Source: Rhizohabitans arisaemae | GTDB taxonomy: Bacteria; Actinomycetota; Actinomycetes; Streptosporangiales; Streptosporangiaceae | Assembly: GCF_025996515.1 (NCBI RefSeq) | Contig: NZ_BLRH01000035.1 | Coordinates: 248,001 to 312,000 of the forward strand | Direction: 5' to 3' | Length of the DNA stretch: 64,000 bases | Part shown: piece after piece, positions 35,849 to 43,563 of the stretch | Layout: every line of letters begins with the position of its first letter | Position numbering within the stretch: the first letter of the stretch is position 1 | Position numbers and translations under genes: made by a program | The notes under the pieces: generated by a model | Told to the model about the DNA's origin: nothing | The model's input: the letters and a program-made list of their open reading frames with translations, nothing else | The model's database searches: none

Positions 35849-38365
35849 TCAGCCGGCGGCGAGGGACTCGACGATCGAGGCCTTGGCCGCACGGCGGGCG
35901 GGAAGGACCGAGGCGAGCACCGCCGCGATCCCGGCCAGGAGCACGAACAGGCAGACCTGCAGGATCGGAACCTGGATGATCATCTCTTCGCGGAGGCTCA
36001 GGAGAGCGGCCCAGCCGAAGCCGATTCCCAGCGCCACCCCGATCAGCGCCCCGATGATGCCGAGGATCAGCGCCTCAGCGCTCAGCATGCTTCGGAGCTG
36101 GGATTTCCCGAGGCCAAGCGCACGCAGTAGGGCCGATTCCCGGGTGCGTTCGACGACTGAGAGCGTGAGCGTGTTGGCGATTCCGATGAGGGAGATGACG
36201 ATCGCCAGTCCGAGCAGGCCGCCGATGACCCACAGGATCCGGCCAAGCGCCTGGTTAATCTGGGATTTAATCTCGGCTGCGCTGCTGATCTGTGCGATCG
36301 GATACGGCTTGACCGCGGCGTCCACGATGTTCCGGGACTTGGCCGGGCTCACCCCGTCCTTACTGTTGATCATGAGCATCGAGTCGCCGTCGGAGTCGAA
36401 GTAGCGGGGGAAGTCGGCCTCCGGCACCATCGCCGAGGGGATCAACCCGCCCTGTCCGCCGACGATCACAGAGACCTTGAGCGAGAAGCTCCCCTTCTCG
36501 GTGGCCAGGGGCACCTTGTCTCCCAGCTTGACGCCGAGGTCCTTGGCGTACTCGTCCCGGAGCATCAGGGTGCCCGGGGTGAAGTCCGCCAGGGAGCCCT
36601 GCTTGACCTCGGGCTTGAAGGTGGTGCCGATAGCCGCCGCACTGATCATGCCGATCGGTCCCTCGCGCTTGTCCGCGGTGAGCTTTCCGTCGTCCTCCCG
36701 GAGCCGGACCACCTCCTTGATCTCCGGGTGCTTGGACAACTCGGTGCCGAGGGCCACCGGAAGCGTGCCTTCGAAGCCTTCCTGGGTTCCGATCAGGTAC
36801 TCGACCGGGAAGTTCTTGTCGATCTCGGCGCTGCTCGTCGCGTTGGCCGAGACGGTCACCATCGAGATGAGGGTCATCAGGGTCACCCCGACGGTCAAGG
36901 CCACGGTCGTGGTAGCGGAGCGCTTGGGGTTGCGATGCGAGTTCGTCACCGCGAGGCGGCCGGAGACGCCGAACAGCTTGGCGGGCAGCCAGCCGACGAA
37001 CCGGCTGAGCGGGCGGACCGTGATCGGACCCCAGACCAGCACCGAGAAGAAGAAGACCACGCCACCGGCGACCACGGTGAACAGCGCCGGGACGCCCTCG
37101 CCGACGGAGACCCCGGCGACCGTCACCGCGAGACCGGCCACCGCGAGGAGGGACCCGAAGATCATCCGGGTCCGGCTCGCCCGGTAGTCCCGCTCCTCGC
37201 TCTGGGTGCGCAGCGCGGCGATCGGCGCCACCCGGGTGGCGGCCCGCGCCGGGACCAGGGCGGACAGGACGGTCACGCCGAGTCCGACGGCGAGCCCGAC
37301 GAGGATCGTGCGCGCGGTCAGCGAGACGCCGTCGGTGGGGAGACCCGCGTCGAAGAGGTTGAGCAGGCTGAGCGCCCCGGCACCCATCCCAAGGCCCAGG
37401 CCGAGCCCGAGGACGGAGGCGATCGATCCGATGACGGCGGCCTCCAGCAGGGTGGCGCCGAAGATCTGCCCGCGGGTGGCGCCGATACAGCGGAGCAGCG
37501 CCGTCTCCCGCACGCGCTGGGCCAGCAGGATGCTGAACGTGTTGTAGATCACCAGGCCGGCCACCAGCAGGGCCACCAGGCCGAAGAGAAGGAGGGCGCT
37601 GGTGACGAACCCCAGCTCGACGCCGTTCTGCTTGGAGATCGCCTCGCCGAGCTCCCGGCCCGTCTTCACGGTGAAGTTCGTGCCCAGGGCATCGCCGACG
37701 GCCTTGCTGAGCTGCTCGGGGGAGACGCCCTCGGACGCGAGGACGTTGATCTCCCGGTAGGTCTTCTCCCCGGTGACGGCCATCGCCTCGTCGTGGGTGA
37801 GCCCGACCCCGCCGCGGGATGCGAGCTCCTGGTTGAGCCCCACGTCGAAGGTGCCGACCAGTCGGAACTCCCGCGGATCCCTCGCCTTCCCCAGGACCTT
37901 GATCGTGTCGCCGGGCTTGTAGCCCACGCGCTCGGCGGTGTTCCGGTCGAGGATGGCCTCGCCGGGTCCGGGAAGCCGGCCCGAGACGATCGAGGTACGG
38001 CTGAGCCGCCCGTCGGCGACGGAGATGCCCGCGGTCGGTCGCCCCGCGATCCTCCCGTCCTTGCCGAGGAGCGCGGCGGTGCCCTGGATCAGACCGTGGG
38101 CCTCGGCGACCCCCGGAACCGCCTTGACCTTGGCCAGCGTGGCGAAGGGAACAGACGGCGGCTGATCCCCTTCGCCCTCGTTGGGCATCACCGCGACGTC
38201 GATCTTGTCAGCCGCGTCGGCGAAGGACTTGTTGAACCCCACCTGGATCGTGTCGGTCAGGATGAACGTGCCCGAGATGAACGCCACCCCGAGCGTGATG
38301 GCGGTCGCGGTCAGCAGCAGGCGCAGCTTCTGCGCGAACAGCCCCGCCAGAGTCGACTTGAGCAC
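35849..38365 (-). CDS. FtsX/MacB-type ABC transporter permease
   Basis: An 838-residue permease with a first helix at residues about 15-38, a large extracytoplasmic domain, three helices near 260-370, a second extracytoplasmic domain and three C-terminal helices. It thus contains two FtsX-type modules in one chain, as is common in actinomycetes. It likely exports lipids, lipoproteins or peptides, or works in mechanotransmission. GTG at 38365, one base after the stop of the ATPase gene, so the two are an operon. Confidence 0.9.
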   Translation of the reverse strand: MLKSTLAGLFAQKLRLLLTATAITLGVAFISGTFILTDTIQVGFNKSFADAADKIDVAVMPNEGEGDQPPSVPFATLAKVKAVPGVAEAHGLIQGTAALLGKDGRIAGRPTAGISVADGRLSRTSIVSGRLPGPGEAILDRNTAERVGYKPGDTIKVLGKARDPREFRLVGTFDVGLNQELASRGGVGLTHDEAMAVTGEKTYREINVLASEGVSPEQLSKAVGDALGTNFTVKTGRELGEAISKQNGVELGFVTSALLLFGLVALLVAGLVIYNTFSILLAQRVRETALLRCIGATRGQIFGATLLEAAVIGSIASVLGLGLGLGMGAGALSLLNLFDAGLPTDGVSLTARTILVGLAVGLGVTVLSALVPARAATRVAPIAALRTQSEERDYRASRTRMIFGSLLAVAGLAVTVAGVSVGEGVPALFTVVAGGVVFFFSVLVWGPITVRPLSRFVGWLPAKLFGVSGRLAVTNSHRNPKRSATTTVALTVGVTLMTLISMVTVSANATSSAEIDKNFPVEYLIGTQEGFEGTLPVALGTELSKHPEIKEVVRLREDDGKLTADKREGPIGMISAAAIGTTFKPEVKQGSLADFTPGTLMLRDEYAKDLGVKLGDKVPLATEKGSFSLKVSVIVGGQGGLIPSAMVPEADFPRYFDSDGDSMLMINSKDGVSPAKSRNIVDAAVKPYPIAQISSAAEIKSQINQALGRILWVIGGLLGLAIVISLIGIANTLTLSVVERTRESALLRALGLGKSQLRSMLSAEALILGIIGALIGVALGIGFGWAALLSLREEMIIQVPILQVCLFVLLAGIAAVLASVLPARRAAKASIVESLAAG

Positions 38366-38366
38366 C

Positions 38367-39128
38367 TCACGCCTCCAGCTTCATCAGCGTGTCGTGCACC
38401 GACTGCGGGGTCGGCCCGTGGAGTTCGGAGACGAGCTCCCCGTCCCGCAGGAAGACCACCCGATCGGCGTAGCTCGCGGCCACCGGGTCGTGGGTGACCA
38501 TCACGATCGTCTGGCCCAGCTCACGGACCGAGGTCCGCAGGAAGCTGAGGACCTCGGCTCCGCTGCGGGAGTCCAGGTTTCCGGTCGGCTCGTCGGCGAA
38601 GATGACCTGCGGCCGGCTGATCAACGCGCGGGCGACGGCCACCCGCTGCTGCTGCCCGCCGGAGAGCTCGGTCGGCCGGTGCCTCAGCCGATCCCGGAGG
38701 CCGACCGTGTCGACCACCCGGTTGAACAGCGCCTCGTCCGCTTTGCGGCCCGCGATCTCCAGGGGAAGCCGGATGTTCTGCTCCGCTGTCAGAGTGGGGA
38801 GCAGGTTGAACGCCTGGAAGATGAAGCCGATGCGGTCCCGGCGCAGGAGGGTGAGCTCTTTGTCCTTCAGCGTGGTGATGTCGGTGTCGCCGATGCGGAC
38901 CACCCCGCGGGTCGCGGTGTCCAGCCCGGCGAGGCAGTGCATGAGCGTCGACTTGCCGGACCCCGAGGGGCCCATGATGGCGGTGAACGCGCCTGTCTCG
39001 AACCCGACGCTCACATCCTTGAGGGCGTGGACCGCGGCGTCGCCCGAGCCGTAGACCTTCACGAGGTTGTTCGCGACGACGGCGGGCGGAGCGGCGCTTC
39101 GCGCTTCCGGGGGGACGATGACGGACAC
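38367..39128 (-). CDS. ABC transporter ATP-binding protein (MacB/LolD type)
   Basis: A 253-residue ATPase. Walker A is GPSGSGKST, the Q-loop is FQAFNLLP, the signature is LSGGQQQR and Walker B is VIFADEPTGNLD, which places it in the MacB/LolD/FtsE group. It energises the permease encoded one base downstream. GTG start at 39128 with AAGGAG six bases upstream. No accessory membrane-fusion gene is present, as expected for a Gram-positive organism. Confidence 0.93.
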   Translation of the reverse strand: MSVIVPPEARSAAPPAVVANNLVKVYGSGDAAVHALKDVSVGFETGAFTAIMGPSGSGKSTLMHCLAGLDTATRGVVRIGDTDITTLKDKELTLLRRDRIGFIFQAFNLLPTLTAEQNIRLPLEIAGRKADEALFNRVVDTVGLRDRLRHRPTELSGGQQQRVAVARALISRPQVIFADEPTGNLDSRSGAEVLSFLRTSVRELGQTIVMVTHDPVAASYADRVVFLRDGELVSELHGPTPQSVHDTLMKLEA

Positions 39129-39501
39129 GAAAACTCCTTGTCGATGGTGTGCGGTGTCAAAAAGCTACTTCCGCGGGCGTATCCGGCTCATCGGCCGCGA
39201 GGCCGGAACCGATACCGGCCGTTCGGACGGTGCGTGGCCGCCTGCATCGGCCATTCGGCCGACCCGGTCCGGGATGAATCGGACAAGGAAATGAACGCGG
39301 CGGGCGGAGAGCCGGCCAAACGGGGCTGGCGTGCGCCGACGTCGCACCCGTGTGATCGGGGGAGCCATCGCCCGAGCTTCTGAGGAATTCCCGGGAAGGC
39401 GCGGAGAATTATCCCTAAAAATCGTTTATAGGAGTTTTCCGCCCTCGGTGGGTTTCCTATTGCTTACAACGGATTTACGAGTACTCATCCATCATGTGAG
39501 C
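39129..39501. other. Divergent promoter region, partly AT-rich
   Basis: No gene is supported here. Positions 39405-39490 are much richer in A and T than the surroundings and probably hold the promoter of the gene at 39502. I see no clear operator. Confidence 0.4.
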
Positions 39502-40275
39502 ATGGCTGAGAATATCCCCCCGGGGCCGGCCGGATCCCAGGGACGCCCGGAGGGCGACCCGGCGGATGCCGTATCCGCACAACCCGCGAGCCCCTCCCAG
39601 ACCGGCGAGGCGGCGGACGCGGAGACCGCGCGCTTTTTCGCGCCCCCTCCCGCAGGTTCGCCCACCGAGGGAGCCGCCACCCAGCCGCCCCTCGTCACAC
39701 CACCCCCGTCACCGGAGTCACCGGACTCCGGCACCGCGCACCACGATGCGCCGCCGCCTCCGCCCCCGACGACCCCCGGGGTGTCGTATGCGCCGCCTCC
39801 GCCCAGGGCCGCCCGGCTGCGCCGGTTCGCCGGGCGCAAGGCCGTCCAGCTCGTCGGCGTCGGCCTGGTCGGCGCGCTGATCGGCGGTGGGGTCGTGGCG
39901 ATCGTCGACGCGGTGGGCGACCGCGACGACTTCAGGAGGGGGGTCGTCTGGTACGGGGACGACCACCCGTTCGAGGACGACGACCAGGAGTGGTTCTTCC
40001 GAGGTCCCCGCCGCGGCGGCCCCTGGTACGAACACGATGGGCCCTACGGTCCGCCCCGCGGGGGCATGATGTGCCGTGGCTTCGAGTCGGGTGCGGAGAT
40101 CTGCCGCTGGCGTCAGCCGGAGGAACGGTACCGGTGGGCGCCGCCGGAGCCCGCCCTCCCGCCGCCCCTCCCGTCGCCGTCCGTTCCGATCGTGCCGTCA
40201 CCATCGGTTTCGATCGTCCCGTCGCCGTCCTCGTCGACCGTCCCGGCACCGTCGGCTTCGGTCCGGTCCGGCTGA
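39502..40275 (+). CDS. Single-pass membrane protein with Pro-rich N-terminus and Ser/Pro/Val tail
   Basis: A 257-residue protein of unknown function. About 105 cytoplasmic residues, rich in Pro, Ala and Glu, precede RRFAGRK and one transmembrane helix. The extracytoplasmic part is acidic then Gly/Trp/Arg-rich, with two Cys. It ends in short repeats of the type PSVPIVPSPS, suggesting a stalk through the wall. Start ATG 39502, with an in-frame GTG at 39496 as an alternative; neither has a strong ribosome site. No recognised domain. Confidence 0.6.
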   Translation: MAENIPPGPAGSQGRPEGDPADAVSAQPASPSQTGEAADAETARFFAPPPAGSPTEGAATQPPLVTPPPSPESPDSGTAHHDAPPPPPPTTPGVSYAPPPPRAARLRRFAGRKAVQLVGVGLVGALIGGGVVAIVDAVGDRDDFRRGVVWYGDDHPFEDDDQEWFFRGPRRGGPWYEHDGPYGPPRGGMMCRGFESGAEICRWRQPEERYRWAPPEPALPPPLPSPSVPIVPSPSVSIVPSPSSSTVPAPSASVRSG

Positions 40276-40294
40276 GAGAGAGATCACATAGCCC

Positions 40295-40339
40295 TTTAAC
40301 TTACGGTACCGTAACCTACTATCGCGTAGGTTAAAGGGA
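40295..40339 (+). promoter_or_regulatory. Promoter with TetR-like palindromic operator
   Basis: The 14-bp perfect palindrome TTACGGTACCGTAA (40301-40314) sits between a -35-like TTTAAC (40295-40300) and a -10 hexamer TACTAT (40317-40322), spacing 16. Two more inverted repeats overlap: CCCTTTAAC with GTTAAAGGG, and AACCTAC with GTAGGTT. The layout is that of a repressed promoter; the regulator is not encoded next to it. Confidence 0.7.
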
Positions 40340-40349
40340 GTGGTCGTCC

Positions 40350-41003
40350 ATGGAGAACGCGTTGGGGCGTCTCAAGCCCCGGTTGCGCGGATGGTTGCAC
40401 GCCGGTGCCTTTCCGGTGGTCCTGGTCGGGGGTCTGGCCCTGGTGGCGTTCGGCCCGACCCTCACCGCGCGGCTCGCCGCGGTCGTCTACGCCCTCTCCT
40501 CGGCCCTGCTCTTCGGCGTCTCGGCCGCCTACCATCGGGGTCGGCTCTCACCCCGGGTGGCCGAGGTGCTCCGGCGTTTCGACCACGCCAACATCTACCT
40601 GATCATCGCGGGGACGTACACGCCGTTCGCGCTGCTCGCCCTGGACGGCGTGGCCAGGGGGGCGGTCCTCGCGGTGATCTGGACCGGCGCCCTGGCCGGT
40701 GTGGTCTTCCGGGTCGTCTGGATCGGCGCTCCCCGCTGGCTCTACACCGGCCTGTACATCGTCCTCGGCTGGGTCGCGGTGTTCGTCCTGCCCCAGCTGG
40801 TGGCCGGAGCCGGTTTGTGGGCGGTCCTCCTGGTGATCCTCGGCGGCGTCCTGTACAGCGCGGGCGGCATCGTGTACGGCCTGAAACGCCCCGACCCGTC
40901 CCCCCGCTGGTTCGGCTTCCACGAGGTCTTCCACGCCTTCACCCTCGCCGCCTACCTCCTCCAGTACATCGCCGTCTCCCTCGTCGTCTACCAAGCCACC
41001 TGA
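40350..41003 (+). CDS. Hemolysin III (PAQR-like) family membrane protein
   Basis: A 217-residue protein with seven predicted helices. It has the conserved features of the hemolysin III/YqfA group: SAAYHRG, FDHANIYLIIAGTYTP and the C-terminal HEVFHAF, whose histidines would bind zinc. Physiological role unknown; some family members have been linked to lipid homeostasis or hydrolase activity. ATG at 40350 with AAAGGGAG nine bases upstream. The promoter contains a strong palindrome, so expression is probably inducible. Confidence 0.9.
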   Translation: MENALGRLKPRLRGWLHAGAFPVVLVGGLALVAFGPTLTARLAAVVYALSSALLFGVSAAYHRGRLSPRVAEVLRRFDHANIYLIIAGTYTPFALLALDGVARGAVLAVIWTGALAGVVFRVVWIGAPRWLYTGLYIVLGWVAVFVLPQLVAGAGLWAVLLVILGGVLYSAGGIVYGLKRPDPSPRWFGFHEVFHAFTLAAYLLQYIAVSLVVYQAT

Positions 41004-41049
41004 CATCGCCCCCCAGCACCCGCAGGCCACAGCTCACCCCATCAGGCCC

Positions 41050-41377
41050 TCACGGATGGTTCGTACGGCTCAAGAAGCCGGTCGGGCGAGAACTCCGGCA
41101 CGCGAGCCCGTTCCGACAGCACAGGGCTTCCAGCGCGCCGCGGCCCATAGGGCCGACAAGCGAGGGAGTGGCCCCGGTCTTGTACAGGCGACCTTCGCCG
41201 ATCGTTGCGTAGTCCCCAGCCGGTGTGGTTCATACGGTTGGAGGAGCCGACCAGGCGCGGATCCTGGCACGCGGAGGCCTTCCGTTCCAGGCTCTTGGCA
41301 CTGCGGCCCGCAGGGCCCGCAAGAGAAGCGGCTGGCCTCTGCGGCGTCCGGACGACCTCAGCCGGTCACTGTGGAGT
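41050..41377. repeat. Two long degenerate copies of the array repeat (about 165 bp each)
   Basis: Copies start near 41050 and 41214. Each begins with a GGTTCNTACGG core followed by about 110 bp that align with each other (for example TTCCGACAGCACAGGGCTTC against TTCCAGGCTCTTGGCA at equal offsets). The core is the same as in the 53-bp units that follow. No credible gene. Confidence 0.6.
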
Positions 41378-41604
41378 CCCCAGCCGGTGCGGGCAGGTTC
41401 GTTCGGCTAAGGGAGGTGGTCGGTCGGAGGCCCCAGCCGGTGCGGGCAGGTTCGTGCGGCTAAGGGAGGTGGTCGGTCGGAGGCCCCAGCCGGTGCGGGC
41501 AGGTTCGTGCGGCTAAGGAGCTGGTCGGTCGAAGGCCCCAGCCGGTGGGGGCAGGTTCGTATGGCTAAAAGCGGTGGTCAATCGGAGGCCCCAGCAGGCG
41601 GGGG
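41378..41604. repeat. 53-bp tandem repeat array, four full units plus a partial fifth
   Basis: Units start with CCCCAGCCGG at 41378, 41431, 41484 and 41536, and a partial one at 41589. Each contains GGGCAGGTTCGT then CGGCTAAG and GGTCGGTCG. Units one and two differ at one base; units three and four diverge more. There are no unique spacers, so it is not CRISPR. Frames through it lack starts and ribosome sites. Confidence 0.9.
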
Positions 41605-41620
41605 TTACCGCGTGGGGGTT

Positions 41621-41694
41621 CCAGGGGGTCTCCCCCTGGGCAAACACTCCCTAAGGGTCCCTGGGGAGCAAGCAAAGCTTGCGACCAGGGATCC
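41621..41694 (-). terminator. Two strong hairpins downstream of the tRNA
   Basis: The nearer one to the tRNA (41656-41694) has an outer stem TCCCTGG/CCAGGGA and an inner GCAAGC-AAA-GCTTGC. The second is CCAGGGGG-TCT-CCCCCTGG (41621-41639), an 8-bp stem with a 3-nt loop. They are placed correctly to end the tRNA transcript. Confidence 0.65.
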
Positions 41695-41703
41695 CCGGAC
41701 CCG

Positions 41704-41777
41704 TGGGGTCGGTGGGATTCGAACCCACACTGGCACGGACCTAAACCGTGTGCCTCCTGCCGTTGGGCTACGACCCC
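41704..41777 (-). tRNA. tRNA with anticodon UAG (Leu by anticodon) but class I body
   Basis: Read on the minus strand it folds as a full cloverleaf. The acceptor GGGGTCG/CGACCCC has 7 perfect pairs. The D arm starts TAGCCC and contains GG, with a three-pair stem. The anticodon stem CACGG/CCGTG is perfect, with loop TTTAGGT, so the anticodon is UAG (41743-41741), followed by G37. The variable loop is only CCAGT (5 nt). The T arm GTGGG-TTCGAAT-CCCAC is perfect and the discriminator is A. CCA is not encoded. Bacterial tRNA-Leu normally has a long variable arm, so the amino acid charged is uncertain. Confidence 0.85.
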
Positions 41778-41898
41778 GTGTGGTGGTTCCGGCTTGGCGG
41801 CGTGGTGGGTGGTTGTCGCGTGGCCGGTTGTTTCGCTGGGGCAATCCTACTGGTTCGCCGGTGGGTCTTCGATTGATTTGCCCGCTTGGGAGGACGGG

Positions 41899-42363
41899 TC
41901 AGATGCCGAGCTCTCTGCGGAGTCTGGCGACGTGCCCGGTGGCTTTGACGTTGTAGAGGGCTTTCTCGACGGTGCCGTCGGCGTCGATCACGAAGGTGGA
42001 TCGGATGACGCCGGTGATGGTTTTGCCGTAGGACTGCTTTTCGCCGTAGGTGCTGTAGGCGTGGTGGACGGTGAGGTCGGGGTCGGCGAGGAGGGGGTAG
42101 GTGAGCGCGTCCCGTTCGATGAATTGGCGGAGTTTGGCGGGGTTGTCTTTGGACACGCCGAGTACTTCCACGCCGGCGGCCTGGAGTGCGGAGAGGTTGT
42201 CGCGGAAGTCGCAGGCCTGCTTGGTGCACCCGGGTGTCATGGCGGCAGGGTAGAAGTAGAGGATCACGCGCTTGCCGCGGAATGCGGAGAGGGTGGTTTT
42301 GTTCTCCTCGGCGTCGAGGAGGGTGAAGTCGGGTGCCGTGTCGCCGGGCTGGAGCTTGCTCAT
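41899..42363 (-). CDS. bcp: Thioredoxin-dependent thiol peroxidase (peroxiredoxin BCP)
   Basis: Reduces hydrogen and organic peroxides with thioredoxin. The 154-residue protein has the peroxidatic Cys46 and resolving Cys51 (TPGCTKQAC) five residues apart, the atypical 2-Cys BCP arrangement. ATG at 42363 with TAAGGT eight bases upstream on the minus strand and no ribosome site, so probably leaderless. It lies 121 bp upstream of the tRNA on the same strand and is divergent from a DUF3618 gene. Confidence 0.94.
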   Translation of the reverse strand: MSKLQPGDTAPDFTLLDAEENKTTLSAFRGKRVILYFYPAAMTPGCTKQACDFRDNLSALQAAGVEVLGVSKDNPAKLRQFIERDALTYPLLADPDLTVHHAYSTYGEKQSYGKTITGVIRSTFVIDADGTVEKALYNVKATGHVARLRRELGI

Positions 42364-42377
42364 GCTCGTCAACCTTA
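42363..42377 (-). promoter_or_regulatory. Predicted leaderless promoter of bcp
   Basis: On the minus strand TAAGGT (42377-42372) ends eight bases before the ATG at 42363. Confidence 0.5.
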
Positions 42378-42463
42378 CTGGTTGCGCCGGTTGTCGCAGG
42401 GCAGGAGCGAACCTGACAGACTGATCGGTGCCGGTGTGGTTCGGGTGCGATTGGGGAGGGGTT

Positions 42464-42844
42464 ATGGCGGACGTCGAATCTGAGGTCGTGCTGCGCGCAC
42501 CGGATCTTCCGGCTGTCCGGTCGCGTCCGTCGGATCCGGCCTCGTTGGAGCTGGAGATCGAGCGGACTCGGGCGGAGCTGGCCCGGACGATCGACGCGAT
42601 CGCCCATCGGGTGAGTCCGCGGCAGGTCGCCCAGCGCGGTGTGGCGCGGATCAAGGGTAACGCCGAGCATGTGGTGCAGGCGGTCACGGACTTGGTGGGC
42701 GGGACGGCACGTCCTTCTCCGGCCCGGCCGGGTGAGCGCCGCGGTCCGGAGCCGGCGCAGGCGGTCTCTCCCGTGATCATCGGGGTGGGTGCCGCGGTCG
42801 TGGTGGTGGCGGCGGTGATCCTTTGGCGTCGCCGCCGGCGCTGA
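42464..42844 (+). CDS. DUF3618 membrane protein
   Basis: A 126-residue protein. The conserved DUF3618 helix LELEIERTRAELARTIDAI occupies residues about 25-43, and a C-terminal transmembrane helix ends in RRRRR. Function unknown. The bcp/DUF3618 divergent pair also occurs in mycobacteria. ATG at 42464 with GGGGAGGGG three bases upstream. It is convergent with the SIMPL gene, 19 bp apart. Confidence 0.85.
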   Translation: MADVESEVVLRAPDLPAVRSRPSDPASLELEIERTRAELARTIDAIAHRVSPRQVAQRGVARIKGNAEHVVQAVTDLVGGTARPSPARPGERRGPEPAQAVSPVIIGVGAAVVVVAAVILWRRRRR

Positions 42845-42863
42845 GCGGCCCGGCGCGCCGGGT

Positions 42864-43514
42864 TCAGAGGTTCTGGGGCGGGGTCATGGTGAAGTGGGCT
42901 TCGACTTCGGCGTGCACGCTCTGGGTTTGCGGTTCGAGGGTGAGCGCCGGCGGCCCGTCGCCCATCGCCCGCATGGTGTCCATCTCGTAGGCGAACATCG
43001 GGGTGTTCCGCTGCCCGCCGGTGTCGGTGAGTTCGATGAGGCCGGTGAGGCGTCCGCCGAGCGCTTCGGCGTATTCCGCGGCGCGTTTGACGGCTTCGCG
43101 GGCGGCTTCGGCTCGGGCCCGCCGGTGGATGTCGCTGGTCGCGCGCATCGCCCAGGTGAGGCCGTCGACGGTGACGAGGTCTTGGTCGGCGAGGCGGGTC
43201 ACGATTTCGCCGAGTGCGGTGAAGTCGTTGACGACGACGCGTAGCCGTACGGTCCCGTGGTAGCCGCGGATCCGCTCGTCGGCGCGGCGTCCCTTGGTTT
43301 CGGGGTACACGCTGAAGCCCCCGGTTTCCACGGATTCGACGGCTTCGCCGTACGACTTGATCAGGGTGAGGACTTCGTCGTTGCGCCGGGTGACCCGGTC
43401 GAGGACCGTGCGCCGGTCGCGATCCCGGGCGCCGACGGCGATCCTGAGGTGCGCGATCTCGGGTTCGACCTCGAGGACGGCTTCGCCTCGGACGCGCAGT
43501 TGCGGTTCGCGCAT
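42864..43514 (-). CDS. SIMPL (DUF541) domain protein
   Basis: A 216-residue soluble protein of the SIMPL/DUF541 family, typified by E. coli YggE. Visible signatures are VRGEAVLEVEPEIAHLRIAVG and the repeated helical part AEAAREAVKRAAEYAEALGG. It lacks the signal peptide that many members have, so it may be cytoplasmic. Function unclear. ATG at 43514 with GGAG four bases upstream. The next gene on this strand lies 49 bp upstream, so co-transcription is possible. Confidence 0.82.
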   Translation of the reverse strand: MREPQLRVRGEAVLEVEPEIAHLRIAVGARDRDRRTVLDRVTRRNDEVLTLIKSYGEAVESVETGGFSVYPETKGRRADERIRGYHGTVRLRVVVNDFTALGEIVTRLADQDLVTVDGLTWAMRATSDIHRRARAEAAREAVKRAAEYAEALGGRLTGLIELTDTGGQRNTPMFAYEMDTMRAMGDGPPALTLEPQTQSVHAEVEAHFTMTPPQNL

Positions 43515-43563
43515 GATTCTCCAGCGGTCGACGGGAGCGACGGGTCTCCAGTCAACCCCGGAT

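Noticed and set aside
41056-41516. Several overlapping plus-strand open frames in the repeat array
   Set aside because: They are created by repeated GC-rich units, have no ribosome sites or TANNNT promoters and no domain; repeat DNA explains them.
41378-41604. Possible CRISPR array
   Set aside because: The units abut each other directly without unique spacers, have no palindromic repeat of CRISPR type, and there are no cas genes.
41704-41777. tRNA as an integration (att) site of a mobile element
   Set aside because: No integrase, excisionase or duplicated tRNA 3' end was found within the window.
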